Positions 53,944 to 64,000 of a stretch of 64,000 nucleotides of DNA are shown here, in pieces (positions within the stretch are counted from its first letter, which is position 1; each line of letters opens with the position of its first letter). The DNA comes from Porphyra umbilicalis (lineage: Eukaryota; Rhodophyta; Bangiophyceae; Bangiales; Bangiaceae), in contig KV919108.1 in NCBI GenBank assembly GCA_002049455.2, forward strand, positions 1-64,000, in the 5' to 3' direction. Below the pieces are notes generated by a model. The model was given only the letters and a program-made list of their open reading frames with translations, ran no database searches and was not told the origin of the DNA. Both the position numbers and the translations under genes were made by a program.

Positions 53944-56030
53944 CGGCGGTGGCGACGGAGCTTGCACTTTTTCTTATTGTGACTGCTTGGCGTGCGACGT
54001 GCTGCGTTTGTTTTGCGTGTTCCTTTTTTTCCTCGTCGGTGCTTGCGTTTGCCCTGGTGCACGCCCCCGACCCTGTGGGCATTTGGCCCATGCTGGCGGC
54101 CCGCCCGAGCGCGTGGGCGGGTGCGTGCGGTCAGAGCGCACACGGCCGTCTGCCGTGGCTGCAGACGCAACTCCCTACCCATGCGGTGGTTGGCCGGCGA
54201 GCTTTTGCCGCGCGCCGCCAGTGCCGCCCAGCCCCGCCGCTGCCGACGTCGACCAGCCGCCGACCAGCTGGTCGACGGCGGCGGCAGCGGGGCTGGGTAC
54301 CGCTGGCGGCGGTCAGAGTGGCCGCACCCACCCAGGCGTCGACGGTGAGAGCAGAGACGCGCGGCTGCCTGGGTGCCGTTGCTTGTCCACGCATCGGCGC
54401 CCGTCCCCCCCCCGCCCCAGTCCTCCCACGCTGGTCATGGGCGCCCCCCCCCGCCGCCCCGTCTGGCCGTCGGGCCACCGCCGCCACCGCCGCCGCGGCG
54501 AGGCAGGCGACCGGCGTGGTGGGGCCGTCCCCCCCCCCCCGCCCCGCCGCGCGCATTCGCCCCGGCGCCGCCCCTCGGCCGTCTGCCGCGCGGGGCGGCT
54601 CCCCACGGCTCTGCCGTCGGGCGGCCGCCACCACCGCCGCCACCGCCCCGACCGCGGGCCGCCGCGCGCGCACGCCGACGCGCCGCGCCTGCCACATGCC
54701 GCTGCTGCGCGCCGCCCCCCACCGCCGGGGCGCCCGCGCGTCGCCCGCCGCCGGCGGCCGCGGGGGGGGGGCACCGCGCGGCGCCCACCCACCGGGTGCC
54801 CGCCCAAAGCGGCGGCACCGCGCCCCCCCCCCCCCCGGCCGGCGCCGCCGCGGGCGCGGACCGCCACCGCCACGCGGCATGGGCGGGCGCCCACCCCACC
54901 GCCACGGCGCCGCGGGGGGGGCGGCCAAGGCCCGCGCGCGGCGGGCGTGCCGCTGCCGGACGGCGCGTGCAAGCGGCGGCCACACGCGGGGAGCACCGTG
55001 GGCGGAATTCCGAGCCGCGGGGGGCGCGCGCGCCCGCGCGACGCGGGCGCGGCGGCGACGCTGGCAGTGCAGCGCCTGCGGGTGCCGCGTGAAAGGGCCC
55101 CAAGGTTGCCACCAACAAGCAATGACCAGGTCAATGACGTGGACGCGGCAAAACGAGCAAGACAAAACAAGCGAGGTCTGGGGGAGAAATCGCGCACCGT
55201 GAGAGTCCCGCCGTGAGTCAACCACCGACCGGTGGGGCACCGAGGCGCGGGGACCGCACACACCCACGGAGCGGGCGCTACCGACCCGACGGCCTCCCCC
55301 TGCGCCGCCCCCCTCCACCCACGGACGAGCGTCAGCCGCACCCGCCCCGCGTTGCGCGCGCCGCCCGTGGGTGCCAGCCCCGCCCCCGGCGCCGCCTCCT
55401 CCATCGCCGCGCGCGCAGGAGCCCACGGGCGCCCGCGCTGTGGCGCCCCCGCCCCGTTCTGACGGTCACCGGCCGGGAGGGCGCCCGGCCGCAACACGGG
55501 CGCCGACAGGCCAACCACCCGCGCCCGCGCGTCCGACGCGTGGCGCCTGTGAACGTCCAACACCACCTTCCCGCCGCCGCCCCCGCCGTCGGCAGCAGCG
55601 GTGCAGCCGCGCGACGGGCCGCCCGCCGGCCCGCACCCGCCGACGCCGTCGTCCGCGCGCCCTCGTTCATCGCCGCGTCGAGGGCGTCGGTGTGCGCGGC
55701 GCGGGCGGGGGAGCGCGCCCGGCGGGCGCCGTCGAGCGCCCCCCGCGCCGCCGCCCAGCCGGGGTCTGCAGGGGTTGCCGGCCGCCGCCATCGCCGCTGC
55801 CGCCGCCGAGCGGCGGGCGGTGGCGGCCGCGACGGGGGTGCGGGCGACGGCGTAGGCGCGGTCCTGGCGCCCCACGGCAGACAGGCCGGGGGGGGGCGCC
55901 GGGGGGACGGCGGGCGCAGGGGGGGCGATCCGCCGCTCCCCGTCGCCCCAACGGTCGGTTCGCGGGGCGGCGCGGCGCCGACGGACGCGGTGGGGGGGGG
56001 GGGGAAGGCGCGCCGTTGCCGGCGTCCAGA
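53944..56030. other. Very G+C-rich region without a confident gene
   Basis: Long frames on both strands, all low complexity. A minus-strand frame in 54313-56058 has a slightly more varied stretch (about 55240-55600) but no domain. A strong hairpin lies at 54227-54297. Confidence 0.45.
54227..54297 (+). repeat. Imperfect 30-bp-arm hairpin downstream of arginine deiminase
   Basis: cccagccccgc...gtcgaccag on the left pairs with ctggtcgac...gcggggctggg on the right, about 25 of 30 positions, with a loop of about 11 nt. It lies 284 bp after the stop codon of arginine deiminase, so it might be in the 3' part of its transcript. Confidence 0.65.
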
Positions 56031-56790
56031 TCAGTGCCCCTCCTCCGACTCCTCCCACCTCTCTGCGGCCGCGGCGCCGTGGAGCGTGGCGTCGAGGCGG
56101 TCCTCCCCGGCGGCCACGTCAAACGCGTTGGCGACCACCAACGCCCGCACGATGGCCGCAGCGGCGGCCGGGGGGACGGGGAGACGACCCCCCGCGGCGG
56201 CGACCGCCGCTGCCGACGCGCCCGCCGTGGCCCCCCCACAACCGCGTCGGTCGTGCCGCCCGGCAGCGGGCGGCGGCACACGGCGCACGCGGCGCGCCAG
56301 CCGCCGACGCACGGCCCACACACGCCACGGCCGCAGGGCGCGCGCGCGGCGACGGCGGGGGGCATCCGGCGGCGAGCGCCGCGCCGGTCAGCGCCAGGGC
56401 GGGGGGGGGGGGGCCCGCCGCGGCGGGCAACGGCGCGTCGACGCGGGCGCGTGGGGTGGGGGGGGGGGGGGGGGGAGGGGGCGGCGGCGGCAGAAGCGTG
56501 TGCAAGGGTGGGCGGGGGGGGCGCGGGGACGCCCCGCCGGCACGCTGGGTCGTGCGTCCCCGCCGCCGTCGCGGACGGCGGTGGGCGCCCCGCCGCCCGA
56601 CGCGCCGGTCGCCGCCGCCGCCGCTGCGGCCGACGCCGCCTCCCCCGCCACCGCCGCCGCCGCCGCCGCCTCTGCCGCCACCGCCGGCGCCGGCTCCCGC
56701 CGCAGCCGCGCCGCCATGGCCGCGCGGGCCCCCACCTGTCTCACCAGCTGCGCGTAGGAGCGGCCGACGGTGGCGTGTGCGGCCGGCGCG
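56031..56790 (-). CDS. Possible RING-like zinc-finger protein, frames broken
   Basis: Low-confidence gene. On the minus strand, coherent pieces occur in successive frames: an alanine-helical segment SYAQLVRQVGARAAMAARLR (about 56750-56690), a cysteine cluster APCGRGVCGPCVGGWRAACA followed by VCRRPLP (about 56340-56270), and a C-terminal AAAAAIVRALVVANAFDVAA that ends EESEEGH at 56031. The cysteine cluster has the spacing of the second half of a RING finger (C-G-x-x-x-C-x2-C ... C-x2-C) with Arg where His is usual. The first cysteine pair is not evident. G/C runs at about 56400-56413 and 56456-56475 separate the frames, as in other genes of this window. The start is not placed; 56790 is a soft limit. 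If real, it would be a ubiquitin-ligase-like protein. Confidence 0.35.
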
Positions 56791-56812
56791 CACCCCCCCC
56801 CCCCCCGGCGTG

Positions 56813-56848
<36 letters not shown>

Positions 56849-57706
56849 TAGCGGCTTGTCCCGCCTACTCCCGCCGGCGGCCGGGCGCCGCCGACGGTCG
56901 GCTGGGGGGCGGCACCCTCGGGGGCGCCTGCCAACCGCGGCGGCGGCGGCCGCCAAGCACGGCGGCGCCGCCCGCCAATCTTGGCCGCGGGGGTGGCGGC
57001 GGCCAACGCGCACGGCAGTCACGCGGCGCTCGCGCGCTGGGCGCACGCACGGCGCAATCGGCCGCTGCGGCAGCGTCCGCCGCCGCTCGCAGGCGCCGCC
57101 GCCGCCACAACCGCAACCAACACCCCCACCCACGCACGCAAGCCTCCCCTACGGCCACGCAAAAGGTCTTTGATGCCTCGGACCCCCCCACGAATTGCTA
57201 CCGTCTCTGCCTCCGTCCCACGCGGACCGCACTGACAGCGACGTTGCCGTCATCCGTGGTGGTGGCGCGTCTCGCCCAGCAGCGGCGTCGTCCGCCATGG
57301 TCAAGACGGCGAACGAGTCAGCGGCAATAGTGGCATTGAGCGAAGAGCAGGGTTAGGGCGTTGCAACGCGGAGGGGGGCGCACACCCGGATGCAGGCCGG
57401 GCACAGGGGAAACGGCGCCGGCGTCTGGGCGGGGGTTTGCCTCGGCTTGGTCGCAACCGCGCGCGGTGCGCGGAGGTCGGGCAGTGCAGCAGTCCCCAAG
57501 TTTGAAGCGACGCACGAGGGGCGTCCGCCAACGTCTGCCTATGCCCCGCCGCCCGCCGCGCCCAAGCAGCCGTCAGAGGCGGCGTACACGGGGAGCACGT
57601 ATGGGTACGGGCGGCAGCGGCGGCAGCGGCGGCAGCGGCGCTCGTACGGGCGGAATGCCTCGCACTACTAGAGCGCGCTCGCGTTGGCTGCATGGACATT
57701 GTATAG
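56791..57706. other. Region without a confident gene
   Basis: A small plus-strand frame, 57390-57671 (93 residues, MQAGHRGNGAGVWAGVCLGL onward, ending in Gly-Tyr/Arg-Gln repeats), has ordinary-looking composition and could be a small gene or an exon, but nothing identifies it. Confidence 0.4.
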
Positions 57707-58546
57707 GGGGCGGGTCGGGCAGCGCAGCCGCGGCCGCGGTTGGAATTTGACTTTACTGACCCCGCCTGCTGCCCCGCGCCGACCGTCGGGCCGTCGCCCA
57801 AACCGTCCAAGGTCACCCGCCTCCCCCGCCTGTCGTTCCGCCGCGCCCGCCCCGGCGACACCCTCTACGGCGACGTGGTCATTGATGGAGGGGCGGTGCC
57901 CGAGGATGATCTCATGCTGCTGACCGACGTGACCGGCTCGATGGGCAGCGCCATTGCCACGGTGCGCGCTGAGATGACGGCGCTCATGGACGCCCGCGGG
58001 GCCGTGTCGACCACGGCCCGCTTTGGCGTCGCCTCGTACCGGGACGAGTCGGAGTTTGGCTTCCGCCTCAACCAGCCCCTCACCGCCAACTGTACCGCCG
58101 TGCAGACGGCGGTGGACAGCGCCGACCTCCACGCGTCCGGCGGCGAGGACGCGCTCGAAGCCAACCTCGTCGCCCTCCACGCGCTCGCCACGGACGCGCG
58201 CGTGCGGTGGTCGCCCGACGCGTGGCGGCTCGTCGCCTGGTTTGGCGACGTCCCCGGCCACGAGCCGTCGTGCCCCGCCCCCGGCGTCCGCCACATGCGG
58301 TCGTCGGTGCTCGCCGCCCTCCGCGCCGCCCGCATTTCGGTCATTGGCGTCAGCCTCGCGGGCGGCCTCGACCGACCGTTTGGCCCCGCCACCGGCAACA
58401 GCTGGGGGTCGTGCACGCCCCCGTCGGGGGGCGACGCGATTGCGGCGGGGCAGGGGACGTCCCTCACCGACGGCACCCTCGGGATCGTGGCGAAGCGCAT
58501 TTCGTGGACAGTACGGCGAAAACAATCGCGCTTCTGCCACCGTTGA
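57707..58546 (+). pseudogene. VWA-domain gene fragment
   Basis: An open frame encodes most of a von Willebrand factor A domain: DLMLLTDVTGSMGSAIATVR (MIDAS motif DxTGSMGS), FGVASYRDESEFGFRLNQPL, WRLVAWFGDVPGHEP and ARISVIGVSLAGGLD. It is preceded by EFDFTDPACCPAPTVGPS. No ATG starts this frame: an in-frame TAG lies at 57704-57706, just where a tatag/G acceptor could sit, so either an upstream exon is spliced on or the 5' end is lost. At the 3' end the composition changes abruptly near 58495, the coding sequence ends in RKQSRFCHR, and dispersed repeat A follows at 58582, which suggests truncation by an inserted element. VWA domains usually mediate secreted or cell-surface adhesion. I classify it as a probable 5'- and 3'-truncated copy; an intact gene with a missed exon is the alternative. 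Confidence 0.6.
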
Positions 58547-58581
58547 CCGCTGAAATACAGGTTCGCACAGTTGATCATCTT

Positions 58582-58625
58582 TCTTGACATCGACGGGATC
58601 GGCCAAAATTTGGGAAGACAGCAAT
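58582..58625 (+). repeat. Dispersed repeat A, copy 2
   Basis: Nearly identical to 489-531 (same strand), sharing ATCGGCCAAAATT and GGGAAGACAGCAAT. Confidence 0.75.
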
Positions 58626-59190
58626 TCCCTGGCCTTTAGGTCACCACCATGGTGAAGACCGTTTGTAATTTCTTTGAGAGCTAGTGCATGTTGCGGGAGT
58701 ACTTGTTGAGACCGAAAAACACATCGTTTTCGCTCCCTCTGCAGCCCCTGAAAGTTTCGTCACCGCTTCTTTGCACTGGGAACGTTGGTACGCGTGGTCG
58801 GGTGCCTCGTACCAAGTTGGACGCCATGGGGAGGTCTTGTTCGCCCGTACGGTTCGCGACAGTGTTCATAGCGCAAGAAGCTGGATGGACAGGGTCGTGA
58901 GGCGGGGTGCACGGTCTACGGGGCCCTCCGGCGGTGTGGCACAGAGTAATGTCGATGGTACTTTGAGAGCGTCGGTCTCGGATGTCTCTGAGGGCGTTTA
59001 CTTGCAGTCAAACGCTTGAAAGCAGGACGTTGCGAGGCGCGCGACGGGCAGCGAGGATGGTGGGCAACTGACAAACTGCGGGAGTACGTAGCGGCCGGAT
59101 GGCTCATCTGTCTGGTGTCCTCGACCAGGTGGCAGGTCGACATGGGCGGTCTGTATTTACTTTGAGCGTGTCAAATAGCCAAGCCAGTTC

Positions 59191-59224
59191 AGGCCAGGGT
59201 ATTTGCGCGAACGTGCCTTCAGTA
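59191..59224 (-). repeat. Dispersed repeat B, copy 2
   Basis: Reverse complement matches 12644-12677 at 28 of 34 positions, including cgttcgcg and accctgg. Confidence 0.6.
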
Positions 59225-59373
59225 TGAGGGTCATGATCCGGTGGGATCTGCTCGCGCACGAACGCGACCTCGACGCGCCAGCGGTGACCGACCGCCCATC
59301 CCCACCCCCTCTGCCAGACCGGCTCTGCCGTCCCCCCCCCCCGGTTTGTCTGGCCACCGACCTCACGACGGCC

Positions 59374-60498
59374 ATGGCGTTTACCCCCCCCCCCCCCTGC
59401 GCCGCCGCCATCGACCGCTGCACGTGGACGCCCGGCGTCGGCACCGCCGCGTGCCGGGCGCCGACTGGCGCCGCGGCGCCACGACGCCCCGCCCGCCGCC
59501 ATCGGCGGGCGGGTGCACCCCCCTCCGCCTCCCCCCTCCCCCCGTGCCCCTCACCCCCCCACCCCCCCCTCCATGGCGGCACCACTGCCGCCCCGCAATA
59601 TCGGCGCGACGACCAAGGAGCTCAAGGTCGCCCTGCAAGCGGCGCTGCAGGCGCGCCTCTCCCGCATGGTCGTGGAGCTGCCGCCCGGCGCGCGGTTTGG
59701 CGTGGAAAAAAAGGCTGCGGCCGCCGCCGACGGCGGCGGTGGCGCTGACGGCAACGCGCCGCCGTCGCCCGCCGCGGTGGCCGTGTCGGACCGGGAGCTC
59801 GCGCGGCTGGTCGTGGCCATGTTTGACGGCCTCGGCCTCGGCGTCGTGGCGCTCTTTCGTGACCCCTCCGCGGCTGCGGCGGCGCGCAAAGCGTGGGGGC
59901 CCACCGTCGACGCGGCGGTCACGTCGTGGGCCGACACGGCGTCTGGCGAGCCGCCGCCGGCGGTGGCGCTCGGCGCCAAAAAGCGGGCGGCCAAGCCGCG
60001 GCGGGGCGGCGGGTTTGGGGCGCCCGCTGCCCCCGCCGCGCCGCCGCCGCCGCCCCCAAAGCTCTACGGGCCCGGCACAGACGTGGTTGTTGTCGTGTCG
60101 CCCGGCGGCGCGCAGCTGGCGCGGCTCGCCCGCCTCGCCGCCGACGCGGGGCCCGGCACGGTGCTCCTCGTGTTGAACGGGCGGCTCGACGGCGCCGCCT
60201 ACCCGTCGCCCGCCGTCAAGGCGGCGTTTGTGGGCGACGCGGCGGTGTGGGAGCGCGTCTACCTCTTTCGGCCGGCGCCGCACCCGGGGTGGGCAGGGGG
60301 GGTGCTCTACCGCCGCTTCCCCGAACCGTACGTGCTGTGTCGCAAGGCGCGGCTCGGCCCGCCGACGCGGCTGGCCGAGTGGGCCGACGCGCCGCCGAGC
60401 TTGGACGCCCTCGACGCGGCGCTGCGCGCGGCGGCAGAGGACGAGCCGCCGGGGGGGGGGTGCTCGACCGGGTCGCCCGGCTGTTTGGCGGGGAGTAG
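59374..60498 (+). CDS. DUF1995 (LPA3-like) plastid protein; frame changes in C/G runs
   Basis: About 370 residues. The core, in one frame, reads PLPPRNIGATTKELKVALQA, LSRMVVELPPGARFGVEKKA, VSDRELARLVVAMFDGLGLG, then DVVVVVSPGGAQLARLARLA, VLLVLNGRLDGAAYP and VYLFRPAPHPGWAGGVLYRR, the layout of DUF1995 proteins (the family of plant LPA3, a photosystem II assembly factor, and of cyanobacterial relatives). The leader lies in another frame: ATG 59374 (MAFTPPPPCAAAIDRCTWTP) opens an Arg/Pro/Ala-rich transit peptide that meets the core frame within C runs at 59531-59571. ATG 59573 (MAAPLPPRNIG) is the alternative start without a leader. At the C-terminus a G10 run (60451-60460) separates the core frame from the natural ending VLDRVARLFGGE with its stop at 60496-60498. 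Plastid location and a role in light-driven metabolism are inferred from the family. Confidence 0.8.
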
Positions 60499-60753
60499 GG
60501 TGCTGGTTGGGGGGGGGTACGACGCACCCGAGGGAGACGAGGGGTGCAGACGCCGGTGGGCGTCGCTTGTGGGACAACAACGGGGGACGGCAGCCGGGCT
60601 CGCTGGCTCGTTGAGGTTACAATTTTGTATGGGCGGCTCCCCGTCTGACGCACCGCCCAGGCGGCCCGCATGGCCACGCCGAAGAGTCCTAAAAACAGCC
60701 GACGGCACTCGTACACCATACGACACTCGTCGCCGGCCAAACCGCCCACCAGC
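60499..60753. other. Spacer between convergent genes
   Basis: 255 bp. No gene is seen. Confidence 0.5.
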
Positions 60754-62648
60754 CTAATGCACGGCCGGCGGCGGCGGCGGTGGCGGCGGTGGTGGCGGTG
60801 GCGGCGCCCCTCCCACCGCTGGGTACACCACCCCCGGCGGCGGTGGCGGCGGCGGCGGCGGAGCCGACGGCGCCGACGGCGCCGTCGCGGCGGGCGGGTT
60901 GAAAAACGCCTGCTGCGCCGACGGGGCCATCTGCGCAACCTCCGTGTACCGCACGTACTCGCTCCCCGAGTGGGACGCCGCGTCCCCGTCTGGGGCGTCG
61001 GCCGTCGCAACGACGCCACCGCCCGCCGCGGGCGCAATCGGCACCGACGCGGCCGGTAGCACGCCCGGCACAATGTCGGCCGACGCTGCCACGTCGGTCG
61101 GCGCCGTTGGGCTGGGCCGGCGCGGGGCCTTTCCCCTCCCCCCCCCCCCCCCCCCGCCAGCGGGTCAACCACCGACCCAAAGGCCGACGCGGTCACCGCC
61201 GATGTAACGTCTAGCCCCGCGGCAGCGAGTGCAAACGTCAGCGTCAGCGCAATGGCCAAGCCGAGAACCATGGCCCAAAGAAGCTGCAGCGACGCGGCGG
61301 TGCTCTCCACGCGGTCGCTACAGCCATATCCGAGCAGCCGCGACGCAAATGACGCGGAAAAGTTGCACTCGGAGAGCGCGTCGAGCTGCCGCGTGACAAA
61401 CGTAAAAGCCGAGTCCACGTCGGCACGGTCCGCGCCCGTAAAATCCGCAACGACCTGCCCGGCCAACTGCGAAGCAGTCTGCACGAGTAGTTGCGCGCCC
61501 TCGAGTACCCCGTCCTCGGCCATCTCGGACGGGCACGAGAGGGACGATTGGAGGAGCCGGTTGGTGCTGGCGTCGACGCCCGCGGCGATCGCCGACGAGC
61601 CGGTCGCCTGCGACAAGACGACCCGGTGCCACTCCTCGGCGGTGACGCATACGTCGCCAACGAGGGCGCCCGCGCTCGTTGCAATGCCGACGAGCGCCCA
61701 CGCGAGGGGCATAGGGATGAGGAAGGTGCCAAGCATCACCGCCGTGCGGGCGTGGCGCCGGCGGCTGCGGGTGGACTCGGTGGGTGCGTCGCCGCCGCCT
61801 CGGGTGCGGCCGCGGATGCCCGCCGCGCAGACGCCGACCAGAAACGTGAGAGCGGGGGCGGAGAGGAGCACAATGAGGATGATGAGGAGGCAAAGGAACA
61901 CAATGTCGGCCACGCGCTCGAGCGTGTCGATCAAGTCCGCGGCGGTCGTCAAGCTCGACTGGGACGTGCCGAGGAGCGATTGCGCCTGTTGAAAGCCCGT
62001 CGTGACAATGTTGCCGATTTGTGGGATGGCGCCTAGCTCCGACGCCAAGGGCGATAAGCCGACGACGTACTCGAGGACCGGCACGATGGCGACCTTAAGC
62101 TGCGTAACGAGCGTCTCGCCGGCGAGGAGCAGCGTCAAGACCGACGTGCGAAAGGCGTCGACAGCCACGAGGCCAACGCCAATAAATGTAAAGAGAGACA
62201 AGACGGTCAGCGCCGAAAAGAGGATGTCAATGACCCGGCCGGTCGTGGCCGCTGCGCCCTTGCGGCCGAGGCCGTCGCTAAATGTGCGGTCAGTGCTCAT
62301 GCTGCTGACGCTGCTGGCGCCATCTTCGAGCCGCCCACTCGCACCGACCGTGTAGGCATAGGCGCCGCCGTCCACGTCTTTGCCCGCCTCCACACCGCCG
62401 GGGGCATCCTCGTCCTGCCGCCTCCGCCGGGCCGCCAAGACGACGACCGTGATGATGCCGACAAGGAGGCTAATGAGAGCAACGACCAGCCACGGGACGG
62501 CCACGAGGCCAATCGTCCTGTAGTAGCTCTCCTCCGTCGCAAAACGGTTGCTCCGCCCAAACCGAGGGTACTTGTGGAAGAAGCGCACCGCGCCCGATAG
62601 GGGGATGGGCGACCGCACGTCGCCAAATTCAACCAGCTCGGCAGGCAT
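60754..62648 (-). CDS. Tweety-like five-pass membrane protein; frame change in a C run
   Basis: About 630 residues from ATG 62648 (MPAELVEFGDVRSPIPLSGA); 35 codons further upstream are open but unlike a leader. Five hydrophobic helices are visible: GLVAVPWLVVALISLLVGII, ILFSALTVLSLFTFIGVGLV, IVFLCLLIILIVLLSAPALT, VMLGTFLIPMPLAWALVGIA and LLWAMVLGLAIALTLTFALA. The two large loops, between helices 2-3 and 4-5, carry cysteines (VCVTAEEWHRVV, SLSCPSEM, ECNFSASF, GYGC). This topology is that of tweety/TTYH and related plant plasma-membrane proteins. The first part of the tail ends in a minus-strand G17 run (61138-61154). The natural end lies in the adjacent frame (KAPRRPSPTAPTDVAAS, then SEYVRYTEVAQMAPSAQQAF, a proline-rich end and TAG 60754-60756), whereas the other frames give arginine-rich nonsense. 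Family membership is inferred from topology, not from a signature motif. Confidence 0.72.
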
Positions 62649-64000
62649 GGTATCTAGGGGGAGAGGGGGGGGGTTACGGGGAGGTACACGCAACGCAGGC
62701 AGCGCGTTGGTGCCGACAGCGGCGGCGGCTCCTCCAGGAATGAGAAGCCACAAACAGAGGGCGGAGGACGACCGCCGGCGGGCTCACAGACGAAGCCGAC
62801 AAAGCGCCGCGTCGGAGGCGGACGTAGCGACGGGGGGGATCGCTGCCCCTCCGCAAAGGCAGCGCGGGGGTGCAGGTCGGGCGCACAGCAAGGCGGGCGC
62901 CGTGTATCCTAAGGGTGAGCCCTGTGTGCTCCCTGCCGCCTCCACCGTCACGTCCAACACACGTGCAGCGCGCGTGTGCGGAACACAAGGCGGTCCCCGG
63001 GCCTTCTCGAGCGAGGTGTGAGGTACTGCCACCCGAGCGGGCACGCAGCCGTCCGTGCTGCTGGTGGATGGCTGGCCTGCAAGGTGTGGGGACCACGTGC
63101 ACGCGAGACAACAGGGGGGCCCAGCGGTGCTTGTGGCACCCATATCCCGGGATACAGGTCATCCAGATGACCAAACAGCACGGTGGTTCTAGTAGCATTC
63201 GCTCCGCGCATCGTGGCACTGGCACCGGACCACCATCGCCAGCCAGCACCGAGAAGCCCAACACCGAGCGCGTCGGAGGTCCACACAGAGCAGACAGCCA
63301 CGACACGGGGGCCTGACATCTAGGATGAAATGCGCGGGACCAATCAAAGAAGCATCGCTCTGGCCTTCGTGTAAAGTACAGACGGTTTGTGGGGGGACCG
63401 GCTGGCAGGACGGGCACCCCCTTTGGGACGCCGAAACGCTCGTGCTCGCTCGACAGGGGACAGCGCGATTTGCACGCACTGCCTGACGACACAAGACGTG
63501 GGACACGAGCCTGACCCCGTGATGACGGCGTCCAGCGGACAGTGCGACAACGTCAGCCTTGATCAAGTTGCCTAACGGATGCCATTTCCGTTGGAGAACC
63601 GTTGGAGGTTGGGGCTCAACGCGTCTGCTTTTAGTTGTGCGTTTTTGGGCGCTGTGGGGCGTTCGTTGAAGTCCTTTCCTTCGTTGACGAGCGTTGGGGA
63701 ACCGTTGGGCAATGCCCCAACGGAGAGCGCGTGAGTCTGACGCCGTCGGCGGGAAGCACGTCTCTAACTACCCAACTTGAGCTCATGTCGTGGACTGTAG
63801 TTCTGCAGTTATGTGGAGCATCGGTCGCACTTTCTTGGTATTTAATTTTGGCAGCCAACCAGTCAACAAGCCCTTCCTGAGTGCACAGGGCGCGCGGGCT
63901 CGGGGGGTAGACGCACACCGTGGTTCTGTGCGTGTTGTCTGCAGCTACGCCGCTTCGTTCTGACCCGCGCTACAGGCCGTGATGCTGCGTTATTTGAGGC
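62649..64000. other. 3'-terminal stretch of the window, no confident gene
   Basis: Mixed composition, short frames only. 62649-62900 should carry the promoter of the tweety-like gene. Near 63590-63735 the words ccgttgg and gttgggg recur with inverted copies (ccccaacgg), a possible small hairpin region. Confidence 0.45.

Larger units (their letters stand above)
58547..59373. other. Repeat-bearing spacer
   Basis: A+T-richer than its surroundings. It holds repeat A (58582-58625) and repeat B (59191-59224) and may be a transposable-element remnant of about 0.7 kb. No gene is recognised. Confidence 0.5.

Noticed and set aside
52471-53967. 498-codon minus-strand frame opposite arginine deiminase
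   Set aside because: Antisense shadow; the plus strand has all catalytic blocks.

Overview
The window looks like nuclear DNA of a photosynthetic eukaryote with a primary plastid, most probably a bangiophyte red alga of the Porphyra/Pyropia type. The evidence is the strongly G+C-rich sequence, widely spaced genes with zero to two short GT-AG introns, and several nuclear genes for cyanobacterial-type or plastid proteins (DUF1825, DUF1995, DUF1499, a CSP41-like epimerase). These carry simple transit peptides without a preceding ER signal. The organism assignment is inference; no rRNA or organelle gene is present to settle it.

Layout. 1-6.7 kb is a repeat zone: a decayed pogo/Tigger-like transposase (minus strand), a 15-bp minisatellite, short dispersed repeats and a 647-bp MITE-like element with perfect 53-bp inverted termini. 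6.8-9.3 kb holds a three-exon ABCG half-transporter. 9.7-12.5 kb holds an extremely G+C-rich gene with broken frames. 14.7-18.9 kb encodes a large low-complexity basic protein built on a repeated Lys-Thr/Ser-Phe motif. 19.5-22.5 kb holds a three-exon DUF1825 gene and an ADAT2/TadA-like deaminase. 23.2-28.3 kb is a 1,698-residue receptor-like membrane protein. 30-31.1 kb is a CSP41-like plastid RNA-binding epimerase. 33.3-35.5 kb is a two-exon RNase III, with a small membrane protein diverging from it (36.2 kb). 39.4 kb is a multi-pass membrane protein, 41.9-44.3 kb a plant-type C2 phospholipase D, 44.8-46.2 kb an ABC-2-type ATPase. 46.4-48.6 kb is a repeat zone with an inverted pair of 100-bp repeats. 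49.4 kb onward holds an alanine-rich helical protein, a DUF1499 thylakoid-lumen protein, arginine deiminase, a long region without an assignable gene but with a RING-like fragment, a VWA-domain gene fragment, a DUF1995 protein and a tweety-like membrane protein.

Genes are on both strands with no operon logic. The common theme is plastid function (DUF1825, CSP41, DUF1499, DUF1995, probably the ABC ATPase) and membranes. A striking pattern is that at least six otherwise convincing genes change reading frame exactly inside G or C runs of about 10-23 bases, while the genes without critical long runs are open over kilobases. I read this as homopolymer-length error or polymorphism, not as decay of so many genes.
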